64,000 nt of DNA from NCBI RefSeq assembly GCF_036178845.1, contig NZ_CP108070.1, positions 806,001-870,000 on the forward strand, given 5' to 3'. The position numbers and the translations under genes are program-made. This DNA is from Streptomyces sp. NBC_00271 (GTDB taxonomy: Bacteria > Actinomycetota > Actinomycetes > Streptomycetales > Streptomycetaceae). The notes under the pieces are model-generated. The model did no database searches, was not told the DNA's origin, and was given only the letters and a program-made list of their open reading frames with translations. This document shows positions 23,881 through 32,267 of the stretch, in pieces (the first letter of the stretch is position 1; each line of letters begins with the position of its first letter).

Positions 23881-24445
23881 AGGTCCCTGCTCACCTCGGG
23901 TGAGGCAGACGATGCCGGTCTTCTCGGGATGCAATCGCATCCCGAGCCGTTCCAGCACTCGCGCCGCCAATTCACGGGCCTGTTGGGCCCGTTGCTCCGT
24001 CGGCGACAGGACTACGAAATCATCGCAGTATCTCACCAGCGTCCCCAGTCGGCGTCCTTCGTTCTGCCACGCCTCGTCGAGAACGTGCAGCGCGATATTC
24101 GCCAGCAACGGGGAAATCGGCGAGCCCCGAGGGGTTCCCGCCCCGGTAGGCGAGGTCACCCCGCCCTCCAGGACTCCCATCCGCAGCCAGGCCCGGATCA
24201 GCTTCAGCATCAACCGGTCCACCACACGCCGTGCCACCTGGGCCATCAGCGCCTCATGGTCGATCGTGCCGAAGCAGTCGCGGATATCGGCCTCGAACAC
24301 CCACTCCCGCCGCTGGTTCGCGGCGACGCGCACGGCTTCGCATGCGTCGATCGCGGACCGCTTCGGCCGGAATCCCTAGCTCGCCTCGGTGAACTGGGCC
24401 CCGAATACTGGTTCAAGGACCATTTTCGCAGCCGTCGGACCGGCG
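23876..24445 (-). pseudogene. Group II intron reverse transcriptase fragment (palm domain)
   Basis: The minus strand encodes AAKMVLEPVFGAQFTEAS, a TAG stop (24376-24378), then GFRPKRSAIDACEAV, FEADIRDCFGTIDHE, GTPRGSPISPLLANIAL and RYCDDFVVLSPT, ending LHPEKTGIVCLTRGEQG. These are reverse-transcriptase blocks 2-6 of a bacterial group II intron protein. The catalytic box is YCDD instead of the usual YADD. The fingers, the thumb/maturase (X) domain and any endonuclease are absent, and the TAG replaces the tyrosine of the usual YGFRP motif. It is therefore a dead relic abutting the oxidoreductase stump at one end and the SGNH gene region at the other. Confidence 0.85.
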
Positions 24446-24509
24446 CCGCGGGACGCCGGGCCGCACCCCTTCGGACTGGCCGGCACCCGACCTGCCGCCT
24501 CTACCGCCG

Positions 24510-25784
24510 TCACGTCCCCGTCAGCAGGGAGAGGTTGACCGCGTTGGCCAGCGCCTGCATGCCGGCCTCGTTGGGGTGGATGTGGTCGCCGGAGTCGTAG
24601 GCCGGGTTGAGGGCGGCGGGGTCGGCCGGGTCGGCGGCGGCCTTGGCGAAGTCCACCACGCCGTCGAAGGCCCCGCTGGTGCGGATCCACTGGTTGGCCG
24701 CCTGGCGGATCGCCTCCGCGGAGTCGCTGTAATAGCCGTTGCCCTTGTCGGGCAGCATGGTGCCGCCGATGATCCGGACTCCCGCGGCGTGCGCCTGCCG
24801 GATCAGGTCGCGGTAGCCGTCGATCAGGTCCTGCGCGGTCAGTGGCGCGCCGCCGGGACCGGCGTTGTTGCCGATGTCGTTGATGCCCTCGAAGAGGATC
24901 ACGTCCCTGACTCCTGGCTGGCCGAGCGCGTCATGGGCGAAGCGCTTGCTGGCGCTGACGCCCTGCCAGATGTTGGGGACGTCCGTCAGGACGCGGTTGC
25001 CGCCGATACCGGCGTCCACGACGCCCATCGGGCTGGTGGCGGCCAACCGCCGGGCCAGGTCGTCTGGCCAGCGGCGGTAGGCCCCCGCCGGGGTGTTGTA
25101 ACCGTCGGTTATCGAGTCGCCGAAGGCCACCACGGTGCCGCGGGCGTGCGTCGGGACGACGTCGATCCCGGACAGGTAGTACCAGGAGGTTCTCGCCGCG
25201 ACGTAGGACGCGTCGGAGGTCTCGGTGGTGTGGTCACCCGGCGTCGACAGGTAGCTGGTGTCGAAGGCGTCGGAGTGCCAGGTGGCGGAACTGGTCGCAT
25301 GGGGCAGGTAGATGCTGATCAGGACGCTCTGGTCGGCCTTGACGTGCATGGCCACCGGGTCGCTGACCACTTCCCCGCCGGTGGGGACGGTCACGGACCG
25401 CCGGTGATCGAAGGTGACCGGGAGCAGTGACCGGGCGACCGCCGTAGCCCGGTCGGCCTGCGCGCCGATGGTGACGTGTGCCACCGACAGCGGGATCGTG
25501 CCGCGCAGGTTGGACAGGTGGATGCGCAGTGCGTCGCCGTCGACGGTGGAGTGGGCGACCATCCGTATGGTCTGGTCGTTGAAGTTCGGTCCGCCGACCG
25601 TCATGCTCGGCGACCAGGCCGCGACCCGCCGGTCCTGAGGCGCCTGGGCGTGCGAGGCGGTGGACGCGGTTGCCGGGGAGTCGGCCGTGCGGCCTACGGC
25701 GAGTTGCGCGCCGGCGAGCAGTGCGACGACCGCGGCGGGTGCCGTCAGCACGGTGAGCAGTTTACGTCTGGGTGCGGCAAGCAT
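24510..25784 (-). CDS. Secreted SGNH/GDSL esterase
   Basis: This 424-residue protein has a signal peptide (MLAAPRRKLLTVL then an alanine/valine-rich core). It has an N-terminal beta-sandwich-like region of about 180 residues and a C-terminal SGNH hydrolase domain: block I FGDSITDGY (near residue 222), block II GIGGNRVL, block III GINDIGNN and block V DHIHPNEAG with the catalytic Asp-x-x-His. Such enzymes deacetylate polysaccharides or hydrolyse lipids outside the cell. GAAAGGAAA precedes the ATG at 25784; a longer upstream frame is low-complexity. The upstream flank holds a transposase remnant and IS110, so its promoter may have been altered. Confidence 0.87.
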   Translation of the reverse strand: MLAAPRRKLLTVLTAPAAVVALLAGAQLAVGRTADSPATASTASHAQAPQDRRVAAWSPSMTVGGPNFNDQTIRMVAHSTVDGDALRIHLSNLRGTIPLSVAHVTIGAQADRATAVARSLLPVTFDHRRSVTVPTGGEVVSDPVAMHVKADQSVLISIYLPHATSSATWHSDAFDTSYLSTPGDHTTETSDASYVAARTSWYYLSGIDVVPTHARGTVVAFGDSITDGYNTPAGAYRRWPDDLARRLAATSPMGVVDAGIGGNRVLTDVPNIWQGVSASKRFAHDALGQPGVRDVILFEGINDIGNNAGPGGAPLTAQDLIDGYRDLIRQAHAAGVRIIGGTMLPDKGNGYYSDSAEAIRQAANQWIRTSGAFDGVVDFAKAAADPADPAALNPAYDSGDHIHPNEAGMQALANAVNLSLLTGT

Positions 25785-25861
25785 GGGTGTTTCCTTTCTC
25801 CCGGCGCATGGCCGGCCCGGTGGCGGTGAGTTGCCTGTGACCGCGGATGCTCCTATGGCTG

Positions 25862-25963
25862 TCAAGCCGCTGGAGTCAGGTCGGTTTGGGTGATTCGTTC
25901 GGTTGGTGTGCTGGTCAGTGCGCGGTAGACCTCGCGGGCCGCGTAGCGTTTGAGTCCTCTGAG
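25862..25963 (-). pseudogene. C-terminal fragment of a transposase gene
   Basis: The minus strand reads LRGLKRYAAREVYRALTS, then a short polar tail ending TDLTPAA and a stop at 25862. The LKRYxAREVYRAL pattern is what I associate with C-termini of IS110-family transposases in Streptomyces. It sits right beside the stop of the intact IS110 gene at 25969 and is not part of it, so the element may have landed in or beside an older one. Confidence 0.4.
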
Positions 25964-25968
25964 TCAAG

Positions 25969-27183
25969 TCAGCTGGCTTTGAGGCGTTGGGTGGCGGGGT
26001 GGTTGTCAGGGTCGTAGGGGGTGGCGTTGTGCCAGCAGGCCCATATGACGCGGAGCCACGCGCGGGCGACGATGCGGGTGGCGTGGGGGTTGTGTTTCCC
26101 GCGTGCGCGGGCGTTTGCGTAGAGGGCGGCGGCCCAGGGTGATTGCATGCGGGAGTTGTGAGCGAAGGCGGTGACGGCCTTGCGGGCACGTGTGTTGGCG
26201 GCCCATCGGAAGTAGACGCCATGTGCCTTCCCGGATGCCTTGGTCACCGGTGCGGCTCCGCACTCGGCGGCGGCCTGTTCGGCGGACTCGACGCGGTCGA
26301 GGATCGGGCCGACCTCGGCAAGCAGCTGCGCGAGGTTGATGGTGCCCACGCCAGGCAACCGGGCGAGGAGGACGGCGCGCGGGTGCCTGGCGAGACACTT
26401 CTTGATGGTCGTCTCGAGCTGGGTGATGGTGGCCTGCAGACTGCGCAGGAGCTGGACTTGTGCCGTGATGAGCGCGGTGAGGACGGGCGTGGGGAGGCTG
26501 ACCGGGGCGACGGGAGCGGAGCGGAGCCGGGCCAGCAGTGCGGATGCCGGTTTGCCGCCGCGGTAGGCATGGCGCTTGCAGAAGGCGGCCATGCGGGCTT
26601 CGCCGAGTCGGGCGGCCGCCTGCGGGGTGGGGTAGTCGGTCAGGAAGTTCAGGGCGATGTCGGAGACGAGCGAGCAGAACAGGTTCCTGGGCCCAGGCCA
26701 GTGCTGTTCGAGCAGGCCGCGGATCTGGTTCATCGCCTGCGTGCGGGCCTTGACGGCGCTGCGGCGGGCGATCCGCAGCACCCGCACCGCCTCGACCACG
26801 CCGTCCCGGCTCTTGGGGATACCGGTGGCCCGGCCGGACAGCACAGCCGTCGCGGCGGCGTAGGCGTCGATCGGATCGGACTTGCCCTTCATCCGCCGCG
26901 TCTTGCGGTCCGGGCGGTCCACATCGGCGACGGTGACCCCCGCGGCGGTCAGCACCCGGGCGAGCTCGGCGCCGTAGGCACCGGTGCCCTCCACCCCCAC
27001 CGCGACCAGCGTGCCGTGCGTGCGCATCCAGTCCAGCAGGTCCCGGTAACCCCGGATGGTGGCGGGGAACTCCCGGTCGGCCAAGTGCCGGCCGATCGGG
27101 TCGATCACGGCCGCGTGGTGAGTCAGGCCGTGGGTGTCGACACCGCCGGTGATCTGCGGGCCGTCGTGCGTCATGCTGGTCAT
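25969..27183 (-). mobile_element. IS110-family transposase (intact)
   Basis: This 404-residue DEDD recombinase begins with the RuvC-like domain (GGVDTHGLTHHAAVID; VEGTGAYGAELARVL; then DRPDRKTRRMKGKSDPIDAYAAA, given here in parts) carrying the acidic active site. It ends with the transposase_20 domain (ARLPGVGTINLAQLLAEVG) and the serine-containing C-terminal region. The start at 27183 follows AAGGAC and gives the normal length. IS110 elements lack terminal inverted repeats and cut-and-paste through circular intermediates guided by a structured RNA from the noncoding end. The 228 bp between this start and the next gene is the obvious candidate for that RNA. The gene looks functional. Confidence 0.88.
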
Positions 27184-27411
27184 GTCCGTCCTTGTGGCGT
27201 GTCCGTTCCGAGGGCGGCACGCGCCGGTCGGGCGGGTGGACAAGACAGTGACGGGGCTTCTGGACCAAGCTCCTATAAGGTCACAAACGCCCGTCCGGCC
27301 GCGTGCGTGGTGACGTCCGGCGGGCCGACAAATCCCAAACAGGACAGTCGAGACGTCAGTCAGTCGGAGGGTCAGACCCACCCGCAGCGTCACCACGTCA
27401 CATCCTCACTG
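27184..27411 (-). ncRNA. IS110 noncoding end, candidate bridge-RNA locus
   Basis: A 228-bp gene-free stretch precedes the IS110 recombinase on the same strand and stops where the beta-helix gene ends. In the IS110 group, the left noncoding end encodes a bridge (seeker) RNA with target- and donor-binding loops (established for IS621 and relatives). Small self-complementary pieces are visible, for example GGGTCAGACCC at 27370-27380. I could not fold the region, so the RNA is inferred from position. Confidence 0.45.
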
Positions 27412-30039
27412 TCAGTCGAGGGTGAAGCCGTCCACCAGGAGGTAGTCGCCGCCGGCCTTGGTGAGAGTCAGGGTGTGCGTGCCGGCCGGCAGGTTCGAGA
27501 CCGTGTACACGCTCTGCTGGGCGTGCCGTTGCGGGGTGTTCGCGCTGACGGTCTCCTTGGAGTGGCCGTCCAGCGTGACGGCGATGTCGCCTTCGTCGGG
27601 GTTCGTCTCGGTGAGGAAGCTGATCCCGGTGCCGGGGAAGGTGATCGTGGCGGCGGCGCCGTCGTGCTGTGCGTAGTGCACGCCGTTGTCGAGGTCGCCG
27701 TAGCCGCGGGAACCGCTGGAGGACCAGCTGCCGGTGTACGAGATCCGCAGGTCGTCGTCGTCGACGGTGCGGCCGGGGAGGGTGCCGGGGCCGGCGGCGT
27801 CGATGATGGCCCTGGCCGCCGGCGGCCAGTTCCCGTCCGTCACCACGGTGGCCTGCTCGAACGTGATGTCGGTGCCGCTGTTGTTGTAGGAGGCGGTGTC
27901 GCTGTAGTTGTCGTGGATCGAGTCGTCGTGGATGCTCGGCGTCCACAGGTTCGTCCAGAGCGACCCGTTGGCGAAACGCACGACGTTGTCGTGGGTGTTC
28001 CACATCGAGCTGCCCTCGTCGTGGTAGATCATGTTGCAGCCGTCGATGCACTCCGACAGCACGTTCCCGGCGAATTCCGAGGGTGCGGACTGGCCGCCGA
28101 GGGTGTAGATCGGACCGCCGTCGAAGAGCGCGCCCATCACGCTGTGCACGTGGTTGCCGAGGATCTTGTTGCCGCCGGCGTACGTGGTGCCGTGCAGGCA
28201 GGGGTCGGGCAGACCTTGCTTGGCCTGCAGGGTGCAGTTCGACGCCCATCCCCAGCCCCAGCCGATGGACATGCCGGAGTACGGGGTGTAGCCGACGTCG
28301 TTGTGGGAGACGGTCGTCGCCCTGCTGTGGCCGACCCAGACGCCGACCGCGTCCTGGTACTCCTGGCCGGGGAACTGCACGGTGTTGCCCGAGACGGTGT
28401 TGCCGCTCGTCATCAGGGCGGGGTCGGTCTGGTAGTAGTCGTCCACCTCGCCGACCGAGACACCGCTGCCGGAAGTGTCGGTGACGGAGCTGTCCTCGAT
28501 CGTGGAGTCCTGTGTCTGGTCGGCCAGGTCGATGCCGCTGGTCCCGGTGTGCTGGACCACGTCGCCGGAGAAGGAGATCCGTTTGCCCCGGTGCACCTGG
28601 ACCGCCGCAGGGATACGGATCGGGGTGCGGGTCGCCGGGTCCCAGAGCACCCCGGCCTGGTTGTCCACGTAGCCCTCGGCGGACGGGGCGTTCCATGTGG
28701 TGCAGGCGAAGGTCAGCCCGGAGAAGACGATGTCGTGCACGGGTGCCACGACGTCGGGGATCACGGTGAATCCGTCGACGAGCAGGTAGGTGCCGCCGGT
28801 CTTGACCAGACGCAGGGTGTGCTTGCCCTTCGGGAGTCCGGTGACGGAGACCATGGCCTGCTGGGCCAGCCGCTCCGGGCCGTCGCCGGAGACCGTCGAG
28901 ACCTTCTTCCCGTCGATGTACACGTCCGCGGTGCCCTCGTCGGAGTTGGTCTCCGACAGCACCTGGATCCCGGTGCCGGTGAAGGTGTAGCTGACCGCGT
29001 CGCCGTTGCCGGAGGTGTAGTGCACGTCCGCGTTCAGGTCGCCGAGGTGCCGGCCGTCGGAGTAGCCCCAGTTGCCGGTGTAGGTCGCCCGCCAGTCGGT
29101 GTCGTTGACCGGGGCCAGGTGTCCCGGGGTGCCCGAGGCGTCGACGAGTTCGGGCGCCACCGGCAGTTCGACGTCCGCCGTCGCCAGGTTCTCGCCCGCG
29201 CGTGGCACGTAGTAGAGGTACCCGGCGTTCTCGTCGAGATAGAACTGGCCTGGTGTGCCAAGGAGTTGGTAGGCGTTCTCCAGCCAGGTGATGCCGTCCA
29301 TCGACGGCAGTCCGGCGCCGTTGAAGGGAAAGCTCGGGTTGGGCACCGCGTTGTGGTTGTTGTTCCAGCAACCGGGATCGACGGTGAGGTCCGAGCCGCC
29401 GTGCGCGGAGCGGGTGATGGACGCCAGCGGGCAACGCATCTGCTTCCAGCCGCTGTTGTGCACGACCTCGACCTGCGCGGGGTTCGTCCACGCGGTGTAC
29501 GAGGCGTCAGCGGTGGTGAAGCCGGTGGCGGTCACGGAGAACCCCGACGGGTTGCGCGTCCCGCGGGCGCGGTCGGCGCGCTTCCCGTCGACGAACAACT
29601 CCCGACTGGTGATGCCTGCGGGAACCTTGGCCCGGTAGATGTTCTTCGCCACGTCGACGCGCGCGAAGCCGGTGATCCGGGTCGCGCCGCTGAGCACCGG
29701 CGTCTGCCCCGCGGCCGCCCGGTACACCACCGGGTGGCCGGGCCGGCCGGAGTTCTGGACGCCCAGCCGGAAGGGAGCGGTGAGCCGGTAGGTCCCGCCG
29801 TCCAGTTCGACCACGACATCGCCCGGGGCCTGCGGGACGAGAGATCTCGCACGGTCGCGAGCGGTCTCGAGACTGCACGGATTCCGGTCACTGCACGCCG
29901 AACCGCGCCCGTCTGGCGCGACATGCAGAGTGTCCGCCGCGTGGGCGGACGCGTCGGCGGCGACGGCTTCGGGCGGGCCGCCGGTGAAACCCAGACAGGC
30001 CACGGCGGCAGCAAGGCACGCGGCGACAATGGTGCGCAT
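27412..30039 (-). CDS. Large secreted right-handed beta-helix protein with duplicated sandwich module
   Basis: This 875-residue protein has a signal peptide (MRTIVAACLAAAVACLGFTGG) and GGGAG before the ATG at 30039. Its start resembles secreted polysaccharide-active parallel beta-helix proteins (LHVAPDGRGSACSDRNPCS). The middle contains many Asn/Gly/Ser/Val helix turns. A module of about 110 residues occurs twice, once internally (ATYTGNWGYSDGRHLGDLN to GGTYLLVDGFTV) and once at the C-terminus (ISYTGSWSSSGSRGYGDLD to GGDYLLVDGFTLD). Both resemble carbohydrate-binding beta-sandwiches. The likely role is binding or cleaving an extracellular glycan; the catalytic family is not determined. Alternative start codons upstream are unsupported. 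Confidence 0.82.
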   Translation of the reverse strand: MRTIVAACLAAAVACLGFTGGPPEAVAADASAHAADTLHVAPDGRGSACSDRNPCSLETARDRARSLVPQAPGDVVVELDGGTYRLTAPFRLGVQNSGRPGHPVVYRAAAGQTPVLSGATRITGFARVDVAKNIYRAKVPAGITSRELFVDGKRADRARGTRNPSGFSVTATGFTTADASYTAWTNPAQVEVVHNSGWKQMRCPLASITRSAHGGSDLTVDPGCWNNNHNAVPNPSFPFNGAGLPSMDGITWLENAYQLLGTPGQFYLDENAGYLYYVPRAGENLATADVELPVAPELVDASGTPGHLAPVNDTDWRATYTGNWGYSDGRHLGDLNADVHYTSGNGDAVSYTFTGTGIQVLSETNSDEGTADVYIDGKKVSTVSGDGPERLAQQAMVSVTGLPKGKHTLRLVKTGGTYLLVDGFTVIPDVVAPVHDIVFSGLTFACTTWNAPSAEGYVDNQAGVLWDPATRTPIRIPAAVQVHRGKRISFSGDVVQHTGTSGIDLADQTQDSTIEDSSVTDTSGSGVSVGEVDDYYQTDPALMTSGNTVSGNTVQFPGQEYQDAVGVWVGHSRATTVSHNDVGYTPYSGMSIGWGWGWASNCTLQAKQGLPDPCLHGTTYAGGNKILGNHVHSVMGALFDGGPIYTLGGQSAPSEFAGNVLSECIDGCNMIYHDEGSSMWNTHDNVVRFANGSLWTNLWTPSIHDDSIHDNYSDTASYNNSGTDITFEQATVVTDGNWPPAARAIIDAAGPGTLPGRTVDDDDLRISYTGSWSSSGSRGYGDLDNGVHYAQHDGAAATITFPGTGISFLTETNPDEGDIAVTLDGHSKETVSANTPQRHAQQSVYTVSNLPAGTHTLTLTKAGGDYLLVDGFTLD

Positions 30040-30231
30040 AGTCGATCTCCCACAGGACGAGCGAAGGCTCAGACATCCGATGAATGTACGGAACCATGTC
30101 GCCAAGTCCTAGACCTGGGACGGAATTTGTATGACGACATCCGACCTGTCTCGGAGCGAGTCCGGAAACGCGGCAGTGTTCACCGGCTTCGACGACTTCT
30201 CCGCTCCGGGCGTCCGTGCGCTTGAGGGCAG

Positions 30232-30280
30232 CCCGAAGGCACTGACATCGATGTGCGGTGTCGCTGTCAGTGCCTTCGGG
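30232..30280 (-). terminator. Strong hairpin terminator after etfA
   Basis: A perfect 16-bp inverted repeat (CCCGAAGGCACTGACA at 30232-30247, complement at 30265-30280) with a 17-nt loop lies about 80 bp beyond the etfA stop. It should end leftward transcription of the beta-oxidation operon before it reaches the beta-helix gene. Confidence 0.75.
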
Positions 30281-30359
30281 GGTTCAGGGGGCTGGGGCGA
30301 ACGGGAGGGGCTCCCCTTGGTGTCGTAGGCCCGCGCGCGGTGCGCGGGTCTCGACGCGA

Positions 30360-31322
30360 TCAGGCCTTGCGGGCCCGGATCTCCTCGGTGAGACGGGGCA
30401 CGACCTCGAACAGGTCGCCGACCACGCCGTAGTCGGCCAGGTCGAAGATCGGTGCCTCGGCGTCCTTGTTGATCGCCACGATCGTCTTCGAGGTCTGCAT
30501 GCCGGCCCGGTGCTGGATCGCGCCCGAGATACCCGCCGCGACGTACAGCTGCGGCGACACGCTCTTGCCCGTCTGGCCGATCTGGTGCGCGTGCGGATAC
30601 CAGCCGGAGTCGACGGCCGCGCGGGACGCGCCCACCGCCGCGCCGAGCGAATCGGCCAGGGCTTCGATGATCCGGAAGTTCTCCGCGCCGTTGACACCGC
30701 GGCCACCGGCGACGACGGTCTCCGCCTCCGTCAGCTCCGGGCGTCCCGTCGACTCGCGCCGGGTCCGCGAGGTGATCCTGGTGCCCGTCGCCCGGTCCGC
30801 GAAGACCACTGCCAGCTCCTCGACCGTGCCGGCGGCCGGGGCGGCCTCCACCGGGGCCGAGTTGGGCTTGACGGTGATGACCGCGACGTCCCGGGTCACG
30901 CGCGAGCGGGTGGTGAAGGCCGCGGCGAACGCCGACTGCGTGGTGACCGGGCCGTCGGGGCCCGCCTCGACGTCGACGGCGTCGGTGACCAGGCCGGCGC
31001 CGACGCGCAGCGCCAGGCGGGCGGCGATCTCCTTGGACTCGGCCGAGGACGGCAGGAGGACCACGGCCGGGGAGACGGCGGCGCAGGCGGCCTGCAACGC
31101 GTCGGCCTTGGGGGCCACCAGGTAGTCGGAGTACTCGGGGGCGTCGTGCGCGAGGATCCTGACCGCGCCGTGGTCGCCCAGGATCTCGGCGGCGGCCTGC
31201 GCGCCGGCGCCGAGATGCACGGCGACCGGCTCGCCCAGGCGGCGGGCGAGTGTGAGCAGTTCGAGGGTGGGTTTGCGCACCGCTCCGTCGACGTGGTCGA
31301 CGTACACGAGGATGTGGGTCAT
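30360..31322 (-). CDS. etfA: Electron transfer flavoprotein alpha subunit
   Basis: This 320-residue EtfA/FixB protein carries the FAD domain in its C-terminal half: [14 protein letters not shown], then [25 protein letters not shown] (given here as parts of one continuous region) and [21 protein letters not shown], all conserved. EtfAB accepts electrons from acyl-CoA dehydrogenases and passes them to the quinone pool. The ATG at 31322 opens with the expected [11 protein letters not shown]. It is the last gene of the 3-hydroxyacyl-CoA dehydrogenase-etfB-etfA operon, 58 bp after etfB. An acyl-CoA dehydrogenase gene 10 kb away in the same island is the likely partner. Confidence 0.95.
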   Translation of the reverse strand: MTHILVYVDHVDGAVRKPTLELLTLARRLGEPVAVHLGAGAQAAAEILGDHGAVRILAHDAPEYSDYLVAPKADALQAACAAVSPAVVLLPSSAESKEIAARLALRVGAGLVTDAVDVEAGPDGPVTTQSAFAAAFTTRSRVTRDVAVITVKPNSAPVEAAPAAGTVEELAVVFADRATGTRITSRTRRESTGRPELTEAETVVAGGRGVNGAENFRIIEALADSLGAAVGASRAAVDSGWYPHAHQIGQTGKSVSPQLYVAAGISGAIQHRAGMQTSKTIVAINKDAEAPIFDLADYGVVGDLFEVVPRLTEEIRARKA

Positions 31323-31380
31323 GGACGTGTCTCCTGCGGATGAAGAAGAAGGACGTGGACGGGTGGGCGTCGGCCCGGGC

Positions 31381-32166
31381 TCAGATGTACTTCCGGGCCG
31401 CCAGGAACTCCGCGAGCTGCTTGCCGCCCTCGCCCTCGTCCTGGACGATCGTGCCCGCGGTGCGGGCCGGGCGCTCGGCCACCGCCTCCACCGCGGTCCA
31501 GGCGCCCTTGAGTCCCACCTCGTCGGGGTCGATGCCGAGGTCCGACAGGTCCAGGGAGTCCACCGGCTTCTTCTTGGCCGCCATGATGCCCTTGAACGAC
31601 GGGTAACGGGCCTCACCGGACTGGTCGGTCACCGACACGACCGCCGGCAGGGACGCCTGAAGCCGCTCGGACGCCGCGTCGCTGTCCCGGCGGCCCGTGA
31701 TCTGACCGCCGGCCACCGAGACCTCGGACAGCAGGGTGGCCTGCGGGACGGCCAGGCGCTCGGCCAGCAGCGCGGGCAGGACCCCCATGGCGCCGTCCGT
31801 GGAGGCCATACCGCAGACGACGAGGTCGTAGCCGATGTGCTCGATGGCCTTGGCGAGCACGAGCGAGGTGCCCAGCACGTCCGTGCCGTGCAGGCCGTCG
31901 TCCTCCACGTGGACGGCGCGGTCGGCGCCCATGGACAGTGCCTTGCGCAGCGCCTCCCTGGCGTCCTCGGGACCCACCGTCAGTACGGTGATCTCCGCGT
32001 CGTCCGACTCGTCGGCGATCCGGAGGGCCTGCTCGACCGCGTACTCGTCGAGTTCCGAGAGAAGTCCGTCGACGTCTTCGCGGGCGACCGTCGAATCGTC
32101 GGCGAAGTGCCGGTCGCCTGTCGCGTCGGGCACGTATTTCACGCAGACGGTGATCCTCAGGGTCAT
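31381..32166 (-). CDS. etfB: Electron transfer flavoprotein beta subunit
   Basis: This 261-residue EtfB/FixA protein starts [19 protein letters not shown]. It contains the AMP-binding signature region [22 protein letters not shown] and the docking peptide segment near [26 protein letters not shown] precedes the ATG. Length and motifs are normal. It pairs with etfA downstream and is co-transcribed with a 3-hydroxyacyl-CoA dehydrogenase upstream. Streptomyces usually have a housekeeping etfBA pair elsewhere, so this is likely a dedicated copy. Confidence 0.95.
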   Translation of the reverse strand: MTLRITVCVKYVPDATGDRHFADDSTVAREDVDGLLSELDEYAVEQALRIADESDDAEITVLTVGPEDAREALRKALSMGADRAVHVEDDGLHGTDVLGTSLVLAKAIEHIGYDLVVCGMASTDGAMGVLPALLAERLAVPQATLLSEVSVAGGQITGRRDSDAASERLQASLPAVVSVTDQSGEARYPSFKGIMAAKKKPVDSLDLSDLGIDPDEVGLKGAWTAVEAVAERPARTAGTIVQDEGEGGKQLAEFLAARKYI

Positions 32167-32267
32167 GACTGTTCTTCCTTCGCTCGTGCGTTGTCGTGCG
32201 ATTCGTTCGTCGTGCCGGGGCGCTCGCCCCGGCGATGCGTTCCCGGAAGCGAGAGGGGGCGCGTGCC

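Noticed and set aside
22138..24333. A single 731-residue protein joining reverse transcriptase and PucR
   Set aside because: The middle is out-of-frame noise across the oxidoreductase stump; each end belongs to a separate decayed gene.
26143..30225. A 1360-codon open frame on the + strand
   Set aside because: It runs antisense through the IS110 transposase and beta-helix genes, with Arg/Gly/Val-rich shadow composition and no family features.
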